The position numbers and the translations under genes were made by a program. Shown here in pieces: positions 30,575-40,483 of a stretch of DNA of 64,000 nucleotides (position 1 is the first letter of the stretch; each line of letters opens with the position of its first letter). Source of the DNA: Torulaspora globosa (Eukaryota; Ascomycota; Saccharomycetes; Saccharomycetales; Saccharomycetaceae); assembly GCF_014133895.1 (NCBI RefSeq), contig NC_050734.1, positions 1 to 64,000 of the forward strand, in the 5' to 3' direction. Below the pieces are notes generated by a model. That model made no database searches, was not told the DNA's origin, and saw only the letters and a list, made by a program, of their open reading frames with translations.

Positions 30575-31546
30575 TCAAAATGCAGGGCTCGACATCTCAG
30601 CCGGCAGTACGTTGGTGGAAGGTAGGCCGTCACGATTGGACTCTTCCTCCGGATCGTCATCCGAGAGAGCAACGCTAAAGGAATCGACTATTCGGAATAT
30701 ATCGCTACGGTCAATTGCTTTCCCGTCGAAGCTCAATTCAAAACTTTCGTTCCACGATGAACCTGTTGCTAGTGTTCTACCGCCTCCTGCTGCGGCTGGT
30801 GTTTTTATATCTCGTAGGTACTCTGTCAGGCCTGCTGTCATCTCTTGTAAAGAGTTGTAAGAGATATCCTTGTCGCCGAACCGGTATAGAGGTTGTGCTT
30901 TGCAGTATTCCCTTCTATAAATATTCTCGATTTCCTTCGAAACCACATGATAGCGCTTGTCACCTAGCATAACAGGGCTAAAGAGTTTGTAGTTTCTATA
31001 ATTGGTGGAATTTTGACCGCTACTGTATGCCACATCAATAAGTGGTCTCAACTTGCCCTCTGCTCTCTTTCTCTTCTGCAGATCAACTGGTGGAGAGAAA
31101 TATCGGTTAGCGATGGCCCTTTGCTTTTGGGCCTTATTCAGAAATGGAACCATCGAAGCGTCCTGCTTTTCCTTGCATCTAACATTTTTTGCCTTTGCAT
31201 TAGCGGCCTTCGCACTCTTCCCTGGGGAGGTACGATTCGAAGTTTGAACAGTACGCGGCGGCTGTTGGGAAGCTCGATGCCCCGGTGTATACGCCATCCT
31301 ATAGTTTTGAATGAAATATGGGGGCTCTGGTTGCAGCATCGGCTCACCAGCCTTCGCGTATGGCGATTTGGAGCCAGGCGAAATTCTCAGATTGTCTGTC
31401 AGGTCCTGCCCAAGACAACCTGTATAGTCAAGGACTGGAGTGGCATCTTCAGCCAAATAATTTTTGTTATTCAGGGTCCTCTTAGTAGGTGATGAGATCT
31501 TTGACTTAAAGCTGTGTCTCGGCTCCTCAGCGCCGCGATACGGCAT
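30575..31546 (-). CDS. Unknown protein with many CDK sites, probable YML119W orthologue
   Basis: 323 residues from an ATG at 31546. The protein is basic and mostly disordered-looking, without domains I recognise. It carries several Cdk consensus sites of the S/T-P-x-K/R form: SPTK, SPGSK, SPYAK and SPGK, all in the first 115 residues. The C-terminus is acidic (SDDDPEEESNRD). It lies between NGL2/MRPL33 and NDI1. In S. cerevisiae the NGL3-YML119W-NDI1 order holds, and YML119W is described as a possible Cdc28 substrate of unknown function; the identification is therefore by position and character, not by alignment. A TCACGTGA element (Cbf1-type) lies 180 bases upstream. The gene is convergent with MRPL33. 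Confidence 0.7.
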   Translation of the reverse strand: MPYRGAEEPRHSFKSKISSPTKRTLNNKNYLAEDATPVLDYTGCLGQDLTDNLRISPGSKSPYAKAGEPMLQPEPPYFIQNYRMAYTPGHRASQQPPRTVQTSNRTSPGKSAKAANAKAKNVRCKEKQDASMVPFLNKAQKQRAIANRYFSPPVDLQKRKRAEGKLRPLIDVAYSSGQNSTNYRNYKLFSPVMLGDKRYHVVSKEIENIYRREYCKAQPLYRFGDKDISYNSLQEMTAGLTEYLRDIKTPAAAGGGRTLATGSSWNESFELSFDGKAIDRSDIFRIVDSFSVALSDDDPEEESNRDGLPSTNVLPAEMSSPAF

Positions 31547-31724
31547 TGCAGCGGTAGTGTTGATCGTCTACAAGGATCAATTGGGTAGCCAATTGGCAAT
31601 ATTTAGCAGAAGAATGGTGTCCTCTTGCGACCGCTTCGCTAGGATATTCACTTGAAAGGGCGATCTTTTGTGTTTATTGGGCCGCCCAAAACAGTAAATC
31701 CAGATCTGTTCAGCCTTATAGTTG

Positions 31725-31732
31725 TCACGTGA
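31725..31732. promoter_or_regulatory. TCACGTGA, Cbf1-type site
   Basis: A palindromic E-box with flanking T/A, as preferred by Cbf1 (RTCACRTG), between the 3' end of DSS1 and the start of the YML119W-like gene, 180 bases before the latter. Confidence 0.45.
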
Positions 31733-31782
31733 TGATAATACTCTATATACAAAGTCTATATAAGCCTGAGGTTCAAGCCAAG

Positions 31783-34557
31783 TTAGAGTTCTAGTTCCAG
31801 CAGTCCATCGAGACAGTCAATCTTGCCTACCTTACAGTTTTTTACCGTGTCTCCTATCGCGGGGACGGTTGTAGCGCCTGGCTTCAGCTTCAGCGTTCCG
31901 CGAGCGGATGGAAAATCAGAAAGGGCACATTGTACCATGTTGAACTGCGACACTGATGTTATGTTAACGCTGAACTTCATGTCTGGGCTGTCCTGGATGA
32001 GCTTCTTGATGTATTTGAGTGTCCAGTACGAGGCCTGATGCGAGGCAGCACTTTTTAGTACTGCGTCTCTGTATTGTATATGCCACAGCAGCCTACTGAC
32101 CTCTTTTTGCGTGAAACAAAGCGGCAGACCGCGCAAAACTTTCTGGATTTGCAGATGATTGATGATGTCTGGGAACCTCCGCAGCGGTGACGTGACAGTT
32201 AAATACTGTTTTGCGCCGATCATGCTGTGAGCAGCCGGATATTCGCTGTAGAAACTAGAGTTTAGCAGCGAAGAAAGCATGTTTATGTCCTTGGTGGTCG
32301 GAAGAATGCCCTTCTTAACTTTCCTCTTCATGTTCTCATATTCCCTTTCTGCTTGGTCACGCATTGAGAGGGTCTGGTAGCACCGGAAGACGCCCGGTAT
32401 GTTGTTTTCTGCGAAATACCGCCCCGCTAGCGTGTTCGCCAGGATCATCAGTTCGGAGACGAGCAAAGTCGACGCGGTCTCCTTCTGGTCAAAGAACGAG
32501 ATCTCTCGGTCGACTGGTGAGAGCGCCACCAGTCCCTGGTTGAATCCGCTGCCAAAGACGACGGCGTCATCGTTGAATATCCTTGATTTTCTCAACAGGC
32601 CAGAGATCCGGTGCATTTTTTGAAGGTCGCGGACAAGAGGCGTCACCGCTTTGCCTTTCCCAGCGTCCTCTAGGTATTGGTCGACCACCTCATAGGTAAC
32701 CTTGGGGAAATTGGAAATTAGCCCCAGGCGGATCTTGTACGTCTCATAAAGCACCTCTATTCTCTCGCCAGAAACCTTCACATCAACCGAAAATGTGACA
32801 CACTTTGTCTTGCGGCCCTGCTTACCAAGATCGCCCGCTTCGCAGTAAGCCCTCGGAAGCATCGGCACGACTATGTCGGGCAGATAAGTCGTGAAAGCCC
32901 TTTCAAAAGCCATTTTCAGAATCTCGTCTCTGATGCCACTTTCTTCGTTCAGACCACTCTCGGGGAAAAGCGCGGTTGGATCGGCGATGTGGACGTGCAG
33001 CGTGAACCTCCCCTTCCCGGCGTCCTCGATCGAGACACCGTCGTCAATCTCGTGGGCATCCTCGGCGTCGATACAGTACACCGGCAAATCCCCAAAGTCG
33101 AACCTTTCCACGGCCGCCTCCTTCTGCTCCACCGGCTTCGCGAGCTCATACACAGTCTCGTTCACCTGGCTTCTTGGCGAGCTCCCGGGCAGCGCGAGCG
33201 CAAAATTACAGTGGATCGGGTTTTCCACTACGTCCTCCACCAAAGTCCGAGAGAGCAGTTGCTCGCACCTGTCTCGCGTGATGTCGCCCTCCGCAAACTC
33301 GCGAATCTTTCTGAAGATGTTAGCGATCAGCGAGACGGCGGTCTCGTTACTTTGCAAGTTGCCAGCCGCGTAGTCCTTGAACAGCTGAATGATCTGCGGG
33401 AACGAATCCGCCAGCTCTCGGTACCGGCCTCCGTTAGCCAATCTGGCAAACTCGTTGATTTTCACATGACCATCGGCCTTCAGCTCTTCTTTCAGCCTAG
33501 CATAGAACAGATGTTGCGACTCGAAAGGCAGCACCGTCACCGCTACCGGCGACAGCAGCGCCCTGCTCATCGTAATGTCTCCCCACAGATGGCTCTTCTG
33601 CTGCGCCTCCAGCCCCCAGTAGCAGGCCAGCAGGCAGGAGGCGTCCATCTCCGAGCGCGACGTAGCCACGCTCTCGGCGATCACTCGTTCCACGTACCGG
33701 TCTCCGTCGGCGCTGCCGACGGCCCGCGACAGCTCGAGCGACTGCACCATCAGCACAAGATTGAAGAAGGGCAGCGCCTGCGGCCCCGCCGCGTCCTGCA
33801 GCCTTCGGTGCAGCAGCTCCAGCTTCTTCAGAGCGATCGGCAGCTGCGCCCACGCACTCTGCGAGATCTGCTCCGCGGCTCCGCTCGTTACGAGCCGCCG
33901 AGCCGCCACCGGCAGCAGCAGCGTCTCGTCCGCACGGTTCTTGATCGTACCCACGGGCTCGAACCCGTGTTTCGCCTCCCGCACCAGCAGCGTAGCGGGC
34001 CGCGAGAGCTCCGCGGGTAGTTCGCGCGGTATGCGCAGCAGCACAGCGCTCCGGGAGCCGAACCGCAGCGACCCGTCTACGGTGGCAAACGTGTAGCGCG
34101 GGTCCCGCGTGCTCACGGGCACATCGACGCACATGCACAGCTCGGCGGCATGCGCCCTGAGCAGCACCAGGTCCCCGACCGCTAGCGGCCTGCGCATCAG
34201 CGCGCCCGGCGTCAGCCGGGCGGCTGCCGCCGAGCCCTCGGGGTGCTCGTCGCGGCCCCGCCAGCACCGCTGCAGCCACGCCCGCGACGGCTTGCTGTAT
34301 CTGGCTTCGTACCGCGAGCCGAACTCGCGCCGGATCTGCGGCAGCTCCTTCACCTCCATGCCGGGCTCCAGGTCCCCCGTGCGGGCCAGGAACTGCTCGC
34401 TGATCGCCTGCGCGTCCGGCACGCTGCTCGTGCTCGGCAGCGGCGGCACCTCCAGCTCGTCTCGCGTCCCGTATCTTGCGGCGGGTCTCCGTGCAGCGGA
34501 CCGCAGCCGCGCCCCGGAGCCATGCAGCGCCCTCGCCAGCCATCTACCAGGCACCAT
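31783..34557 (-). CDS. DSS1: Mitochondrial 3'-5' exoribonuclease of the degradosome
   Basis: 924 residues (969 in S. cerevisiae). It is an RNase II/R-family protein. The catalytic RNB domain starts near residue 490 with VYCIDAEDAHEIDDGVSIED, whose aspartates bind the metal ions, followed by LHVHIADPTALFPESG and later HSMIGAKQYLTVTSPLRRFPDIINH. The N-terminus is rich in Arg and Ala (RWLARALHGSGARLRSAARR), a good mitochondrial presequence. Dss1 degrades mitochondrial RNA with the helicase Suv3. The 5' half of the gene is markedly G/C-rich, so long spurious frames run antisense to it (for example 32989-34020 plus). The promoter is shared with NDI1. Confidence 0.93.
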   Translation of the reverse strand: MVPGRWLARALHGSGARLRSAARRPAARYGTRDELEVPPLPSTSSVPDAQAISEQFLARTGDLEPGMEVKELPQIRREFGSRYEARYSKPSRAWLQRCWRGRDEHPEGSAAAARLTPGALMRRPLAVGDLVLLRAHAAELCMCVDVPVSTRDPRYTFATVDGSLRFGSRSAVLLRIPRELPAELSRPATLLVREAKHGFEPVGTIKNRADETLLLPVAARRLVTSGAAEQISQSAWAQLPIALKKLELLHRRLQDAAGPQALPFFNLVLMVQSLELSRAVGSADGDRYVERVIAESVATSRSEMDASCLLACYWGLEAQQKSHLWGDITMSRALLSPVAVTVLPFESQHLFYARLKEELKADGHVKINEFARLANGGRYRELADSFPQIIQLFKDYAAGNLQSNETAVSLIANIFRKIREFAEGDITRDRCEQLLSRTLVEDVVENPIHCNFALALPGSSPRSQVNETVYELAKPVEQKEAAVERFDFGDLPVYCIDAEDAHEIDDGVSIEDAGKGRFTLHVHIADPTALFPESGLNEESGIRDEILKMAFERAFTTYLPDIVVPMLPRAYCEAGDLGKQGRKTKCVTFSVDVKVSGERIEVLYETYKIRLGLISNFPKVTYEVVDQYLEDAGKGKAVTPLVRDLQKMHRISGLLRKSRIFNDDAVVFGSGFNQGLVALSPVDREISFFDQKETASTLLVSELMILANTLAGRYFAENNIPGVFRCYQTLSMRDQAEREYENMKRKVKKGILPTTKDINMLSSLLNSSFYSEYPAAHSMIGAKQYLTVTSPLRRFPDIINHLQIQKVLRGLPLCFTQKEVSRLLWHIQYRDAVLKSAASHQASYWTLKYIKKLIQDSPDMKFSVNITSVSQFNMVQCALSDFPSARGTLKLKPGATTVPAIGDTVKNCKVGKIDCLDGLLELEL

Positions 34558-35002
34558 TCTTACTCGCAGCCCTCACGTCCGCCGACGCCATCTCGAGCAG
34601 TTGGCGTGCTCTTCTGTACTGGAGCGCAGTTGCAAGTGAAAATTCCAAACCCATGCACCCATCTCACCTCTGACGAGTTCACTTGAAATGGTAGCGCCGT
34701 TCCCATCGCGGCATCATTCGCAACGACCAATCACAGCCCTCGCAACCTTTCCCGCCCCAAAATCCGTCCTCGCAGCGCTCCCCGCCGCCTCCCACCAGCA
34801 GCCGGGCCGCTCGGCAGCGCTGCGCAGGACGCGCCTGTTGGCGAACTGGACAGCGCCCCAGCTATCGGTCCAGCGACTGGTTACAGCTGGCGGGCTCAAA
34901 TTCCCTCTGGGGCGGCGGTTATATATATAGGAGTGTTGTAGTAGAGGTTGCCGGTTGCTGACGTGGTGTTTGGCATTAATTGGCAACGACACAGATAATA
35001 GA
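34558..35002. promoter_or_regulatory. DSS1/NDI1 divergent promoter
   Basis: 445 G/C-rich bases between two mitochondrial genes. It contains CCAATCA at 34727-34733, a Hap2/3/4/5-type box, and TATATATATA at 34920-34929, 74 bases before the NDI1 ATG. A respiratory control by Hap4 would suit both genes; that is inference. Confidence 0.55.
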
Positions 35003-36589
35003 ATGTTGTCACATCTCTCCAAGAACAAGAAAGTACTACTGGCCGGCTCGCGGCTGGCAAGAATGGCGTCGACTGGCGCCGTCAGCAGTGGAGCTGCGGC
35101 TCCGGCGGGCAGCTCTCATCCACAGACTACGTCTGTGGAGAAAGCTGGCACCGGGCCTGCATCTTTCAAGACGGCCAAGGTTATCGAGACCAATCACGAC
35201 GACAAGCCCAACGTGGTGATTCTGGGGTCTGGCTGGGGTGCCATCTCTTTTCTGAAACACATCGACACCAAGAAATACAACGTCTCGATCGTTTCGCCAA
35301 GAAACTATTTCCTTTTCACGCCTCTACTGCCCTCCACGCCTGTCGGAACCGTGGACGAAAAATCGATCATCGAGCCCGTGGTTAACTTTGCACTCAAGAA
35401 GAAGGGCAACGTCACGTACTATGAGGCGGAGGCTACTTCTATCAACCCTGACAGGAACACGGTCACGATCAAGACGATCTCGACCGTGCAACAGCTGACC
35501 AAGCAGGAGCAGTTCTTGGGCATCTCGCAGGAGGACGCAGCGGAGATTAAGTACAACTATCTGATCACGGCGGTCGGAGCCGAGCCCAATACGTTTGGCG
35601 TGCCGGGTGTCGAGGAATACGGTCACTTTCTCAAGGAAATCCCCCACTCGTTGCAGATCAGGGAAAAATTCGCCAAGAACCTGGAGAAGGCCAACCTGCT
35701 GCCAAAGGGCAGCCCGGAGAGAAAGAGACTGCTGTCGATAGTGGTTGTTGGTGGTGGCCCGACCGGTGTGGAGGCCGCCGGTGAGCTGCAGGACTACGTT
35801 CACCAGGATTTGAGAAAGTTCTTGCCCTCGTTGGCCGAGGAAGTGCAGATCCACCTCGTAGAGGCCTTACCGATCGTCTTGAACATGTTCGAGAAAAAAT
35901 TGTCCTCGTATGCCCAGAAGGTGTTGACCGACTCTACAATGAAACTACACTTGAGAACGGCTGTCGGAAAGGTCGAGAAGGATCATTTGATCGCCAAGAC
36001 CAAGCATGAAGACGGATCCGTCACTGAGCAGACCATCCCATACGGTACCTTGATCTGGGCTACCGGTAACAAGGCTAGGCCTATCGTCACCGACCTGTTC
36101 AAGAAAATCCCAGAACAAAACAGTTGCACAAGAGCTCTCGCGGTTAACCAATTTTTGCAGGTCAAAGGTTCCAACAACATTTTCGCCGTCGGTGACAACG
36201 CATTTGCTGGTTTGCCTCCAACCGCACAGGTGGCTCACCAACAGGCTGAGTACTTGGCAAGGTCGTTCGATAAGATGGCTCAGCTACCTGGCTTCCATGA
36301 GAAGCTTGCCCAGAGAAAGGAAAAGGCAGATGTGCTTTTCGAGGAGAATGGATTCAAGAGCTTTAACTACATCCACTACGGTGCATTGGCCTACTTGGGT
36401 GCTGAAAAGGCAATCGCCAATATTTCATACGGTAAGCGGTCCTTGTACACCGGGGGAGGTCTGATTACCTTCTACATCTGGAGAGTGCTATACTTGTCTA
36501 TGATCCTATCAGCAAGATCGAGATTTAAGGTCATCACTGACTGGATGAAACTGGCCTTTTTCAAGAGAGATTTTTTCAAAGATTTGTAA
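35003..36589 (+). CDS. NDI1: Internal rotenone-insensitive NADH:ubiquinone oxidoreductase
   Basis: 528 residues from the ATG at 35003; the open frame reaches a TTG at 34955, but the ATG matches the family start (MLS). A serine/arginine-rich mitochondrial presequence of about 35-50 residues precedes the first Rossmann fold, [18 protein letters not shown], which binds FAD. A second, [16 protein letters not shown], binds [31 protein letters not shown] is the conserved C-terminal FAD/quinone block, and the end [12 protein letters not shown] is the membrane-binding tail. This single-subunit type II dehydrogenase replaces complex I in these yeasts, oxidising matrix NADH without proton pumping. It is similar to S. 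cerevisiae Ndi1 over its whole length. Confidence 0.96.
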   Translation: MLSHLSKNKKVLLAGSRLARMASTGAVSSGAAAPAGSSHPQTTSVEKAGTGPASFKTAKVIETNHDDKPNVVILGSGWGAISFLKHIDTKKYNVSIVSPRNYFLFTPLLPSTPVGTVDEKSIIEPVVNFALKKKGNVTYYEAEATSINPDRNTVTIKTISTVQQLTKQEQFLGISQEDAAEIKYNYLITAVGAEPNTFGVPGVEEYGHFLKEIPHSLQIREKFAKNLEKANLLPKGSPERKRLLSIVVVGGGPTGVEAAGELQDYVHQDLRKFLPSLAEEVQIHLVEALPIVLNMFEKKLSSYAQKVLTDSTMKLHLRTAVGKVEKDHLIAKTKHEDGSVTEQTIPYGTLIWATGNKARPIVTDLFKKIPEQNSCTRALAVNQFLQVKGSNNIFAVGDNAFAGLPPTAQVAHQQAEYLARSFDKMAQLPGFHEKLAQRKEKADVLFEENGFKSFNYIHYGALAYLGAEKAIANISYGKRSLYTGGGLITFYIWRVLYLSMILSARSRFKVITDWMKLAFFKRDFFKDL

Positions 36590-36841
36590 GTCTTTGCTCA
36601 TTTGCATAGATTGTGACATTAAGAATCAAAACCCTTTCATGATTATTTATTCCTGTCTGTGTCATCCGCGACAATTTCTTTTGTACATATTCATTCTCAC
36701 GAACTGTATCCTATCCCCATTTGGCTCTCCTTGGAATATCAAGAAGTAACGACTCCGAATAATGTAATTTGTTCGAAATCTATGTACCTGGTCAATAAAA
36801 AATCCATCACTCTGAACAACCTCTGATGACAACAGTTTGCA

Positions 36842-37741
36842 TCACTGGAAAAATTGTTTCGCCTTTTTAATATTCTCCAAGACCATTTGCTGGCAATCAT
36901 CGGAAGTATTTAGCACAATGAAGCACACCATGTTGGATGAAAGCTCACTCACGTATATGTTTTCATTTATTACCAGTGTTCTGAAACCACTCTTTAACTT
37001 GGTGCAACTCTGCTTGAAATTTTTCATTATATTCGATATCTTTTCGAACCTTTTGGGATCCAGCCTTTCGCCGTTAGCGGCATTACTCGAACAGATGACA
37101 AGGAATGTACTTCGCTCGAACAAAATGATTTCACACGCATCCATTACAGATTTTAATTCCTTCAGATTTGCTTGATACGTCGCCATATTGGGAATTAACG
37201 AGCACACTATCTGAGACCATGCCTTGTACAAACTTTCGTCCCATATTGATGTAGGGAATCCCACCAGATTAGGGAACCCGTATTCTGCTGACGTCTCTTG
37301 TAATTTTCTCATCATCAGCTGGAATAGCTCTTCTCTTTTGTCTAACTGCACCAGATCCATCTTGTGCAACAGGACAAATATCTTGGCATCCGGAGAATAA
37401 TGCTTTAATTGCTTCAAAGCTCGGGTAAAGATTTCGATATCTTTCATGACTTCCTGAGACTCTACGTCGAAGACATGGATAAGCACTTGCACCATTTGGA
37501 AGATGTGATCCTTTTGCTTAGTAAAGTAGTTCTCCATGAAGACATCCTGACCACCACAATCCCATAGATTAAGGGTCATATTGCCTAAAAACCGTCGGTG
37601 CGAGTGCTCAACATCTATAGTAGCCCCGAGGCGACGTGTATCGAAAGCTGAGTAGTTACTAAAGATGATGGACCTCATTGATGACTTCCCGGAGCCAGAA
37701 CGCCCCATCAACAATAGTTTTTTCCTGTTATTTGTAGCCAT
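36842..37741 (-). CDS. GTR1: Rag-type small GTPase of the EGO complex
   Basis: 299 residues (310 in S. cerevisiae). The P-loop GRSGSGKSS is at 13-21, the switch region has the family text RRLGATIDVEHSHRRFLGNMTLNLWDCGGQDVF, and HKMDLV is the guanine-specificity motif. The C-terminal roadblock-like half mediates the dimer with Gtr2. The heterodimer on the vacuole senses amino acids and activates TORC1. It neighbours NDI1 as YML121W does in S. cerevisiae. It is divergent from PTH1 with 167 bases between. Confidence 0.95.
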   Translation of the reverse strand: MATNNRKKLLLMGRSGSGKSSMRSIIFSNYSAFDTRRLGATIDVEHSHRRFLGNMTLNLWDCGGQDVFMENYFTKQKDHIFQMVQVLIHVFDVESQEVMKDIEIFTRALKQLKHYSPDAKIFVLLHKMDLVQLDKREELFQLMMRKLQETSAEYGFPNLVGFPTSIWDESLYKAWSQIVCSLIPNMATYQANLKELKSVMDACEIILFERSTFLVICSSNAANGERLDPKRFEKISNIMKNFKQSCTKLKSGFRTLVINENIYVSELSSNMVCFIVLNTSDDCQQMVLENIKKAKQFFQ

Positions 37742-37908
37742 TATAGTATATCAAAGAGATTTAGCAATACAGGTTATCTAGCGATGTCAGAGAAGGCCCT
37801 TGAATGGCTTCTTCTTTCCTTGGCATCTTATCTTCATCAGAATGCTAGTTTCCTTTAATTTAACAGCTGTAGCAGCGAAGTGAAAAATATCAACTGAAGC
37901 GCAGAACG

Positions 37909-38529
37909 ATGAAAGCGATGAGCTTTGTAGCTCTTTCAAGGCCATTCAGAGCGTTCGCCGTCTGTTATAAGCTCAGTAGAAGGTATTTGACCACTTGCAT
38001 CACAGGAATTGGGAATCCTGAGCCGAAGTATTCGAATACCAGACATAACGCTGGTTTGGTGCTGCTGGATTTGCTTAAAAACCATCTTGCAGGGAGAGAA
38101 AGGACATATAAACCGTGCAGTAATGCGGCTGCAAAATATTTGCCCATTAGCTCAGGTCTTATTCTAATAAGAGCGGACGGCAACTTTATTAATCTGAGTG
38201 GTAAAACTGTGCTGCCGTTATGGAGAAAGCTGCCTCAGGACAAGACTGTTCACATTGTTGCCCACGATGAGTTGAGTCTCCCGCTTGGCAAGGTGCAGCT
38301 CAGGAAGCCCGGCACGAGCTTGCGAGGCCACAATGGATTGAAGAGTATCTATGATCAGCTCGGGAATGGTAATTTTTACAGATTGGCGGTAGGAATTGGC
38401 AGGCCGACCGAAAGGGATCCTGCGATAGTCTCAGAATACGTCTTGACGAAGTTTACTCCAGCAGAATTGGATGTTCTAGCGTCGGAGAGTCTCAATAAGG
38501 CTCTCGAACGACTGAAAGGGTACATATGA
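37909..38529 (+). CDS. PTH1: Peptidyl-tRNA hydrolase, mitochondrial
   Basis: 206 residues (190 in S. cerevisiae). It is a bacterial-type Pth domain. TGIGNPEPKYSNTRHNAG contains the catalytic His (about H46) and the conserved Asn, and AHDELSLPLGKVQLRKPGTSLRGHNGLKSI holds the catalytic Asp and the RGHNG loop. The first 25 residues are rich in R, S and A, consistent with mitochondrial import. The enzyme cleaves peptidyl-tRNA released from ribosomes. With ERG9 next to it, the order equals YHR189W-YHR190W. Confidence 0.93.
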   Translation: MKAMSFVALSRPFRAFAVCYKLSRRYLTTCITGIGNPEPKYSNTRHNAGLVLLDLLKNHLAGRERTYKPCSNAAAKYLPISSGLILIRADGNFINLSGKTVLPLWRKLPQDKTVHIVAHDELSLPLGKVQLRKPGTSLRGHNGLKSIYDQLGNGNFYRLAVGIGRPTERDPAIVSEYVLTKFTPAELDVLASESLNKALERLKGYI

Positions 38530-39154
38530 CGGCTTGCGCAGTGTCGCATCCCGTCACGATGAGTAAGTTCAAGGATTGGGACGTTCAGCGCCATAAACTA
38601 TGTAGATCAGATAGTTTCGAATGAATCTTTGCTTGAAGCCCTTGAGCTTCAGGTCAAAATCTTTATGTTTAGCCACTCTTTTTGCATTTTCGAGAGAACC
38701 GAGATCACCCAGAAATATTGCTCTACGTTTCAAAACTACAGATTAAGTCTAAGTAGAGGAACCGAATTACGAATACAATTAAATTAAGCAACCGCTCTAA
38801 ATTATCGGAAAACCTTCCGCCATATGATTAAGTGACCCCATTTCACAGCCCGATTGGAAGAATGTGAGATCATTCCCAGAATTTATTCTGGCAAGATCTC
38901 CATAGCTACGATTTCCAAATATCCTCCCGATCCAAAGCAGCTCGATTAGCTCAGTCCTGCCTCGCATCCATCGATAGTGATGAAGTAACTAGTTGAGTCA
39001 AGCTTTTCGTACGAGACGACTATCGTTATACGACCAAAGCCAGTCGAGATTCTCATATTGAAGTGCCTGTCAAAAGGTCTGACATCTCTTCATCAGTCCA
39101 CTACAGCTCGACCAGATATCATCGAGGCAGATCAAACATTGGAAAATCTCGAGA
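38530..39154. promoter_or_regulatory. PTH1-ERG9 intergenic region with sterol regulatory element
   Basis: 625 bases. TCGTATA, the Upc2/Ecm22 core site, is present on the minus strand at 39027-39033, 122 bases before the ERG9 ATG. GATTGG (inverse CCAAT) is near 38851. Sterol-dependent control of ERG9 through Upc2 is known in S. cerevisiae; here it is inferred from the site. Confidence 0.5.
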
Positions 39155-40483
39155 ATGGGCAAGGTTACTCAATTGCTGGCCCACCCAGTGGAATTGAAGG
39201 CTGCACTGACGTTGAAGTTTATCAGACAGCCATTGTATGCTGCAGATGACACGAAAGCTACGCCAGAGCTGAGAAGATGCTATGAGCTTTTGGGAAGGAC
39301 TTCGCGTTCCTTTGCTGCCGTCATCATGGAGTTGCATCCTGAACTCCGCAATGTCGTGATGTTATTCTACCTAGTCCTGCGTGCTCTAGACACAGTCGAA
39401 GATGATATGACGCTCGAGCCCTCGGTGAAGGTCAAGCTGTTGCGCGAATTCGACTCCAAATTGGACACCAAGGATTGGTCATTTGATGGCAATGGGCCCA
39501 ACGAAAAAGACCGTGTCGTGCTTGTCGAGTTCCCATGCATCCTGCATGAATACCACCAGCTGAAGCCCGCATACCAGAGGATAATCAAGGAGATCACCAA
39601 AAAGATGGGGAACGGTATGGCCGACTACATTCAGGATGAACAGTTCAACCTGAACGGCGTACAGACCGTCAAAGACTACGATCTCTACTGTCACTACGTC
39701 GCCGGGCTGGTGGGCGACGGCCTGACTCAAATGATTGTTTACGCCAACTTCGGAACAAGCGACCTATACAGCGAGAACGAGCAACTCTACGAAAGCATGG
39801 GTCTGTTCTTGCAAAAGACCAACATTATCAGGGATTACGCCGAGGACCTGGAGGACGGACGCTCGTTCTGGCCCAAGGAGATCTGGAGCCAGTACGCGGA
39901 CAAACTGGTCGACTTCAGCAAGCCACAGCACACGCAAAAGGGCGTGCAATGCATCAACGCACTCGTGTTGAACGCCCTCGGCCACGTGATCGACGTCTTG
40001 ATCTACCTAAGTTCGCTTCACGAGCAGTCTGCCTTCCAGTTCTGCGCGATCCCGCAGGTGATGGCCATCGCGACGCTGGCTCTCGTCTGCAACAACCCAG
40101 ACGTCCTCCACACCAATGTCAAGATCAGAAAGGGAACAACCTGCTACTTGATCCTAAAGTCAAGAACCCTGCGCGGATGCGTCGAAATCTTCCAGTACTA
40201 CCTGCGCGACATCAAGAGCCGCATTCCCGTGGAAGACCCCAACTACCTCAAGATCAACATCCAGGTCGCCAAGATCGAACAGTTCATCGAGGAAATGTAC
40301 CAAAACCAACTACCTCCAGGCGTCAAACCACGTGAGACCGCCGCCTACCTAAAGACGCTACAGAGATCTAAATGTGATAAACTAGTGCTAGCCACGGAAA
40401 GAGAAGAACAATTGAAGTTCAACATGTTCTACTCCGCGGTATGTGCCCTGGGACTCGCACTACTTTTTTTCTACTATAAGTAA
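39155..40483 (+). CDS. ERG9: Squalene synthase
   Basis: 442 residues (444 in S. cerevisiae). It joins two farnesyl diphosphates to squalene, the first committed step of sterol synthesis, on the ER. The first aspartate-rich motif DTVEDD starts at 79 and the second is DYAEDLEDG. The region [28 protein letters not shown] and [23 protein letters not shown] are family signatures. The last 21 residues ([21 protein letters not shown], hydrophobic) form the ER anchor. The A-rich context supports the ATG at 39155. The upstream TCGTATA element suggests Upc2 control. Confidence 0.97.
   Translation: MGKVTQLLAHPVELKAALTLKFIRQPLYAADDTKATPELRRCYELLGRTSRSFAAVIMELHPELRNVVMLFYLVLRALDTVEDDMTLEPSVKVKLLREFDSKLDTKDWSFDGNGPNEKDRVVLVEFPCILHEYHQLKPAYQRIIKEITKKMGNGMADYIQDEQFNLNGVQTVKDYDLYCHYVAGLVGDGLTQMIVYANFGTSDLYSENEQLYESMGLFLQKTNIIRDYAEDLEDGRSFWPKEIWSQYADKLVDFSKPQHTQKGVQCINALVLNALGHVIDVLIYLSSLHEQSAFQFCAIPQVMAIATLALVCNNPDVLHTNVKIRKGTTCYLILKSRTLRGCVEIFQYYLRDIKSRIPVEDPNYLKINIQVAKIEQFIEEMYQNQLPPGVKPRETAAYLKTLQRSKCDKLVLATEREEQLKFNMFYSAVCALGLALLFFYYK

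Noticed and set aside
32989..34543. Long frames inside DSS1: 32989-34020 plus and 33497-34543 minus in another frame
   Set aside because: They lie within the conserved DSS1 coding region, are low-complexity in Arg, Ala and Gly, and result from its high G/C content.
38790..38830. Possible centromere element (atcggaaaacc with A/T-rich flank)
   Set aside because: The CDEIII core CCGAA is not matched, and no CDEI plus 80-base A/T-rich CDEII arrangement is present.
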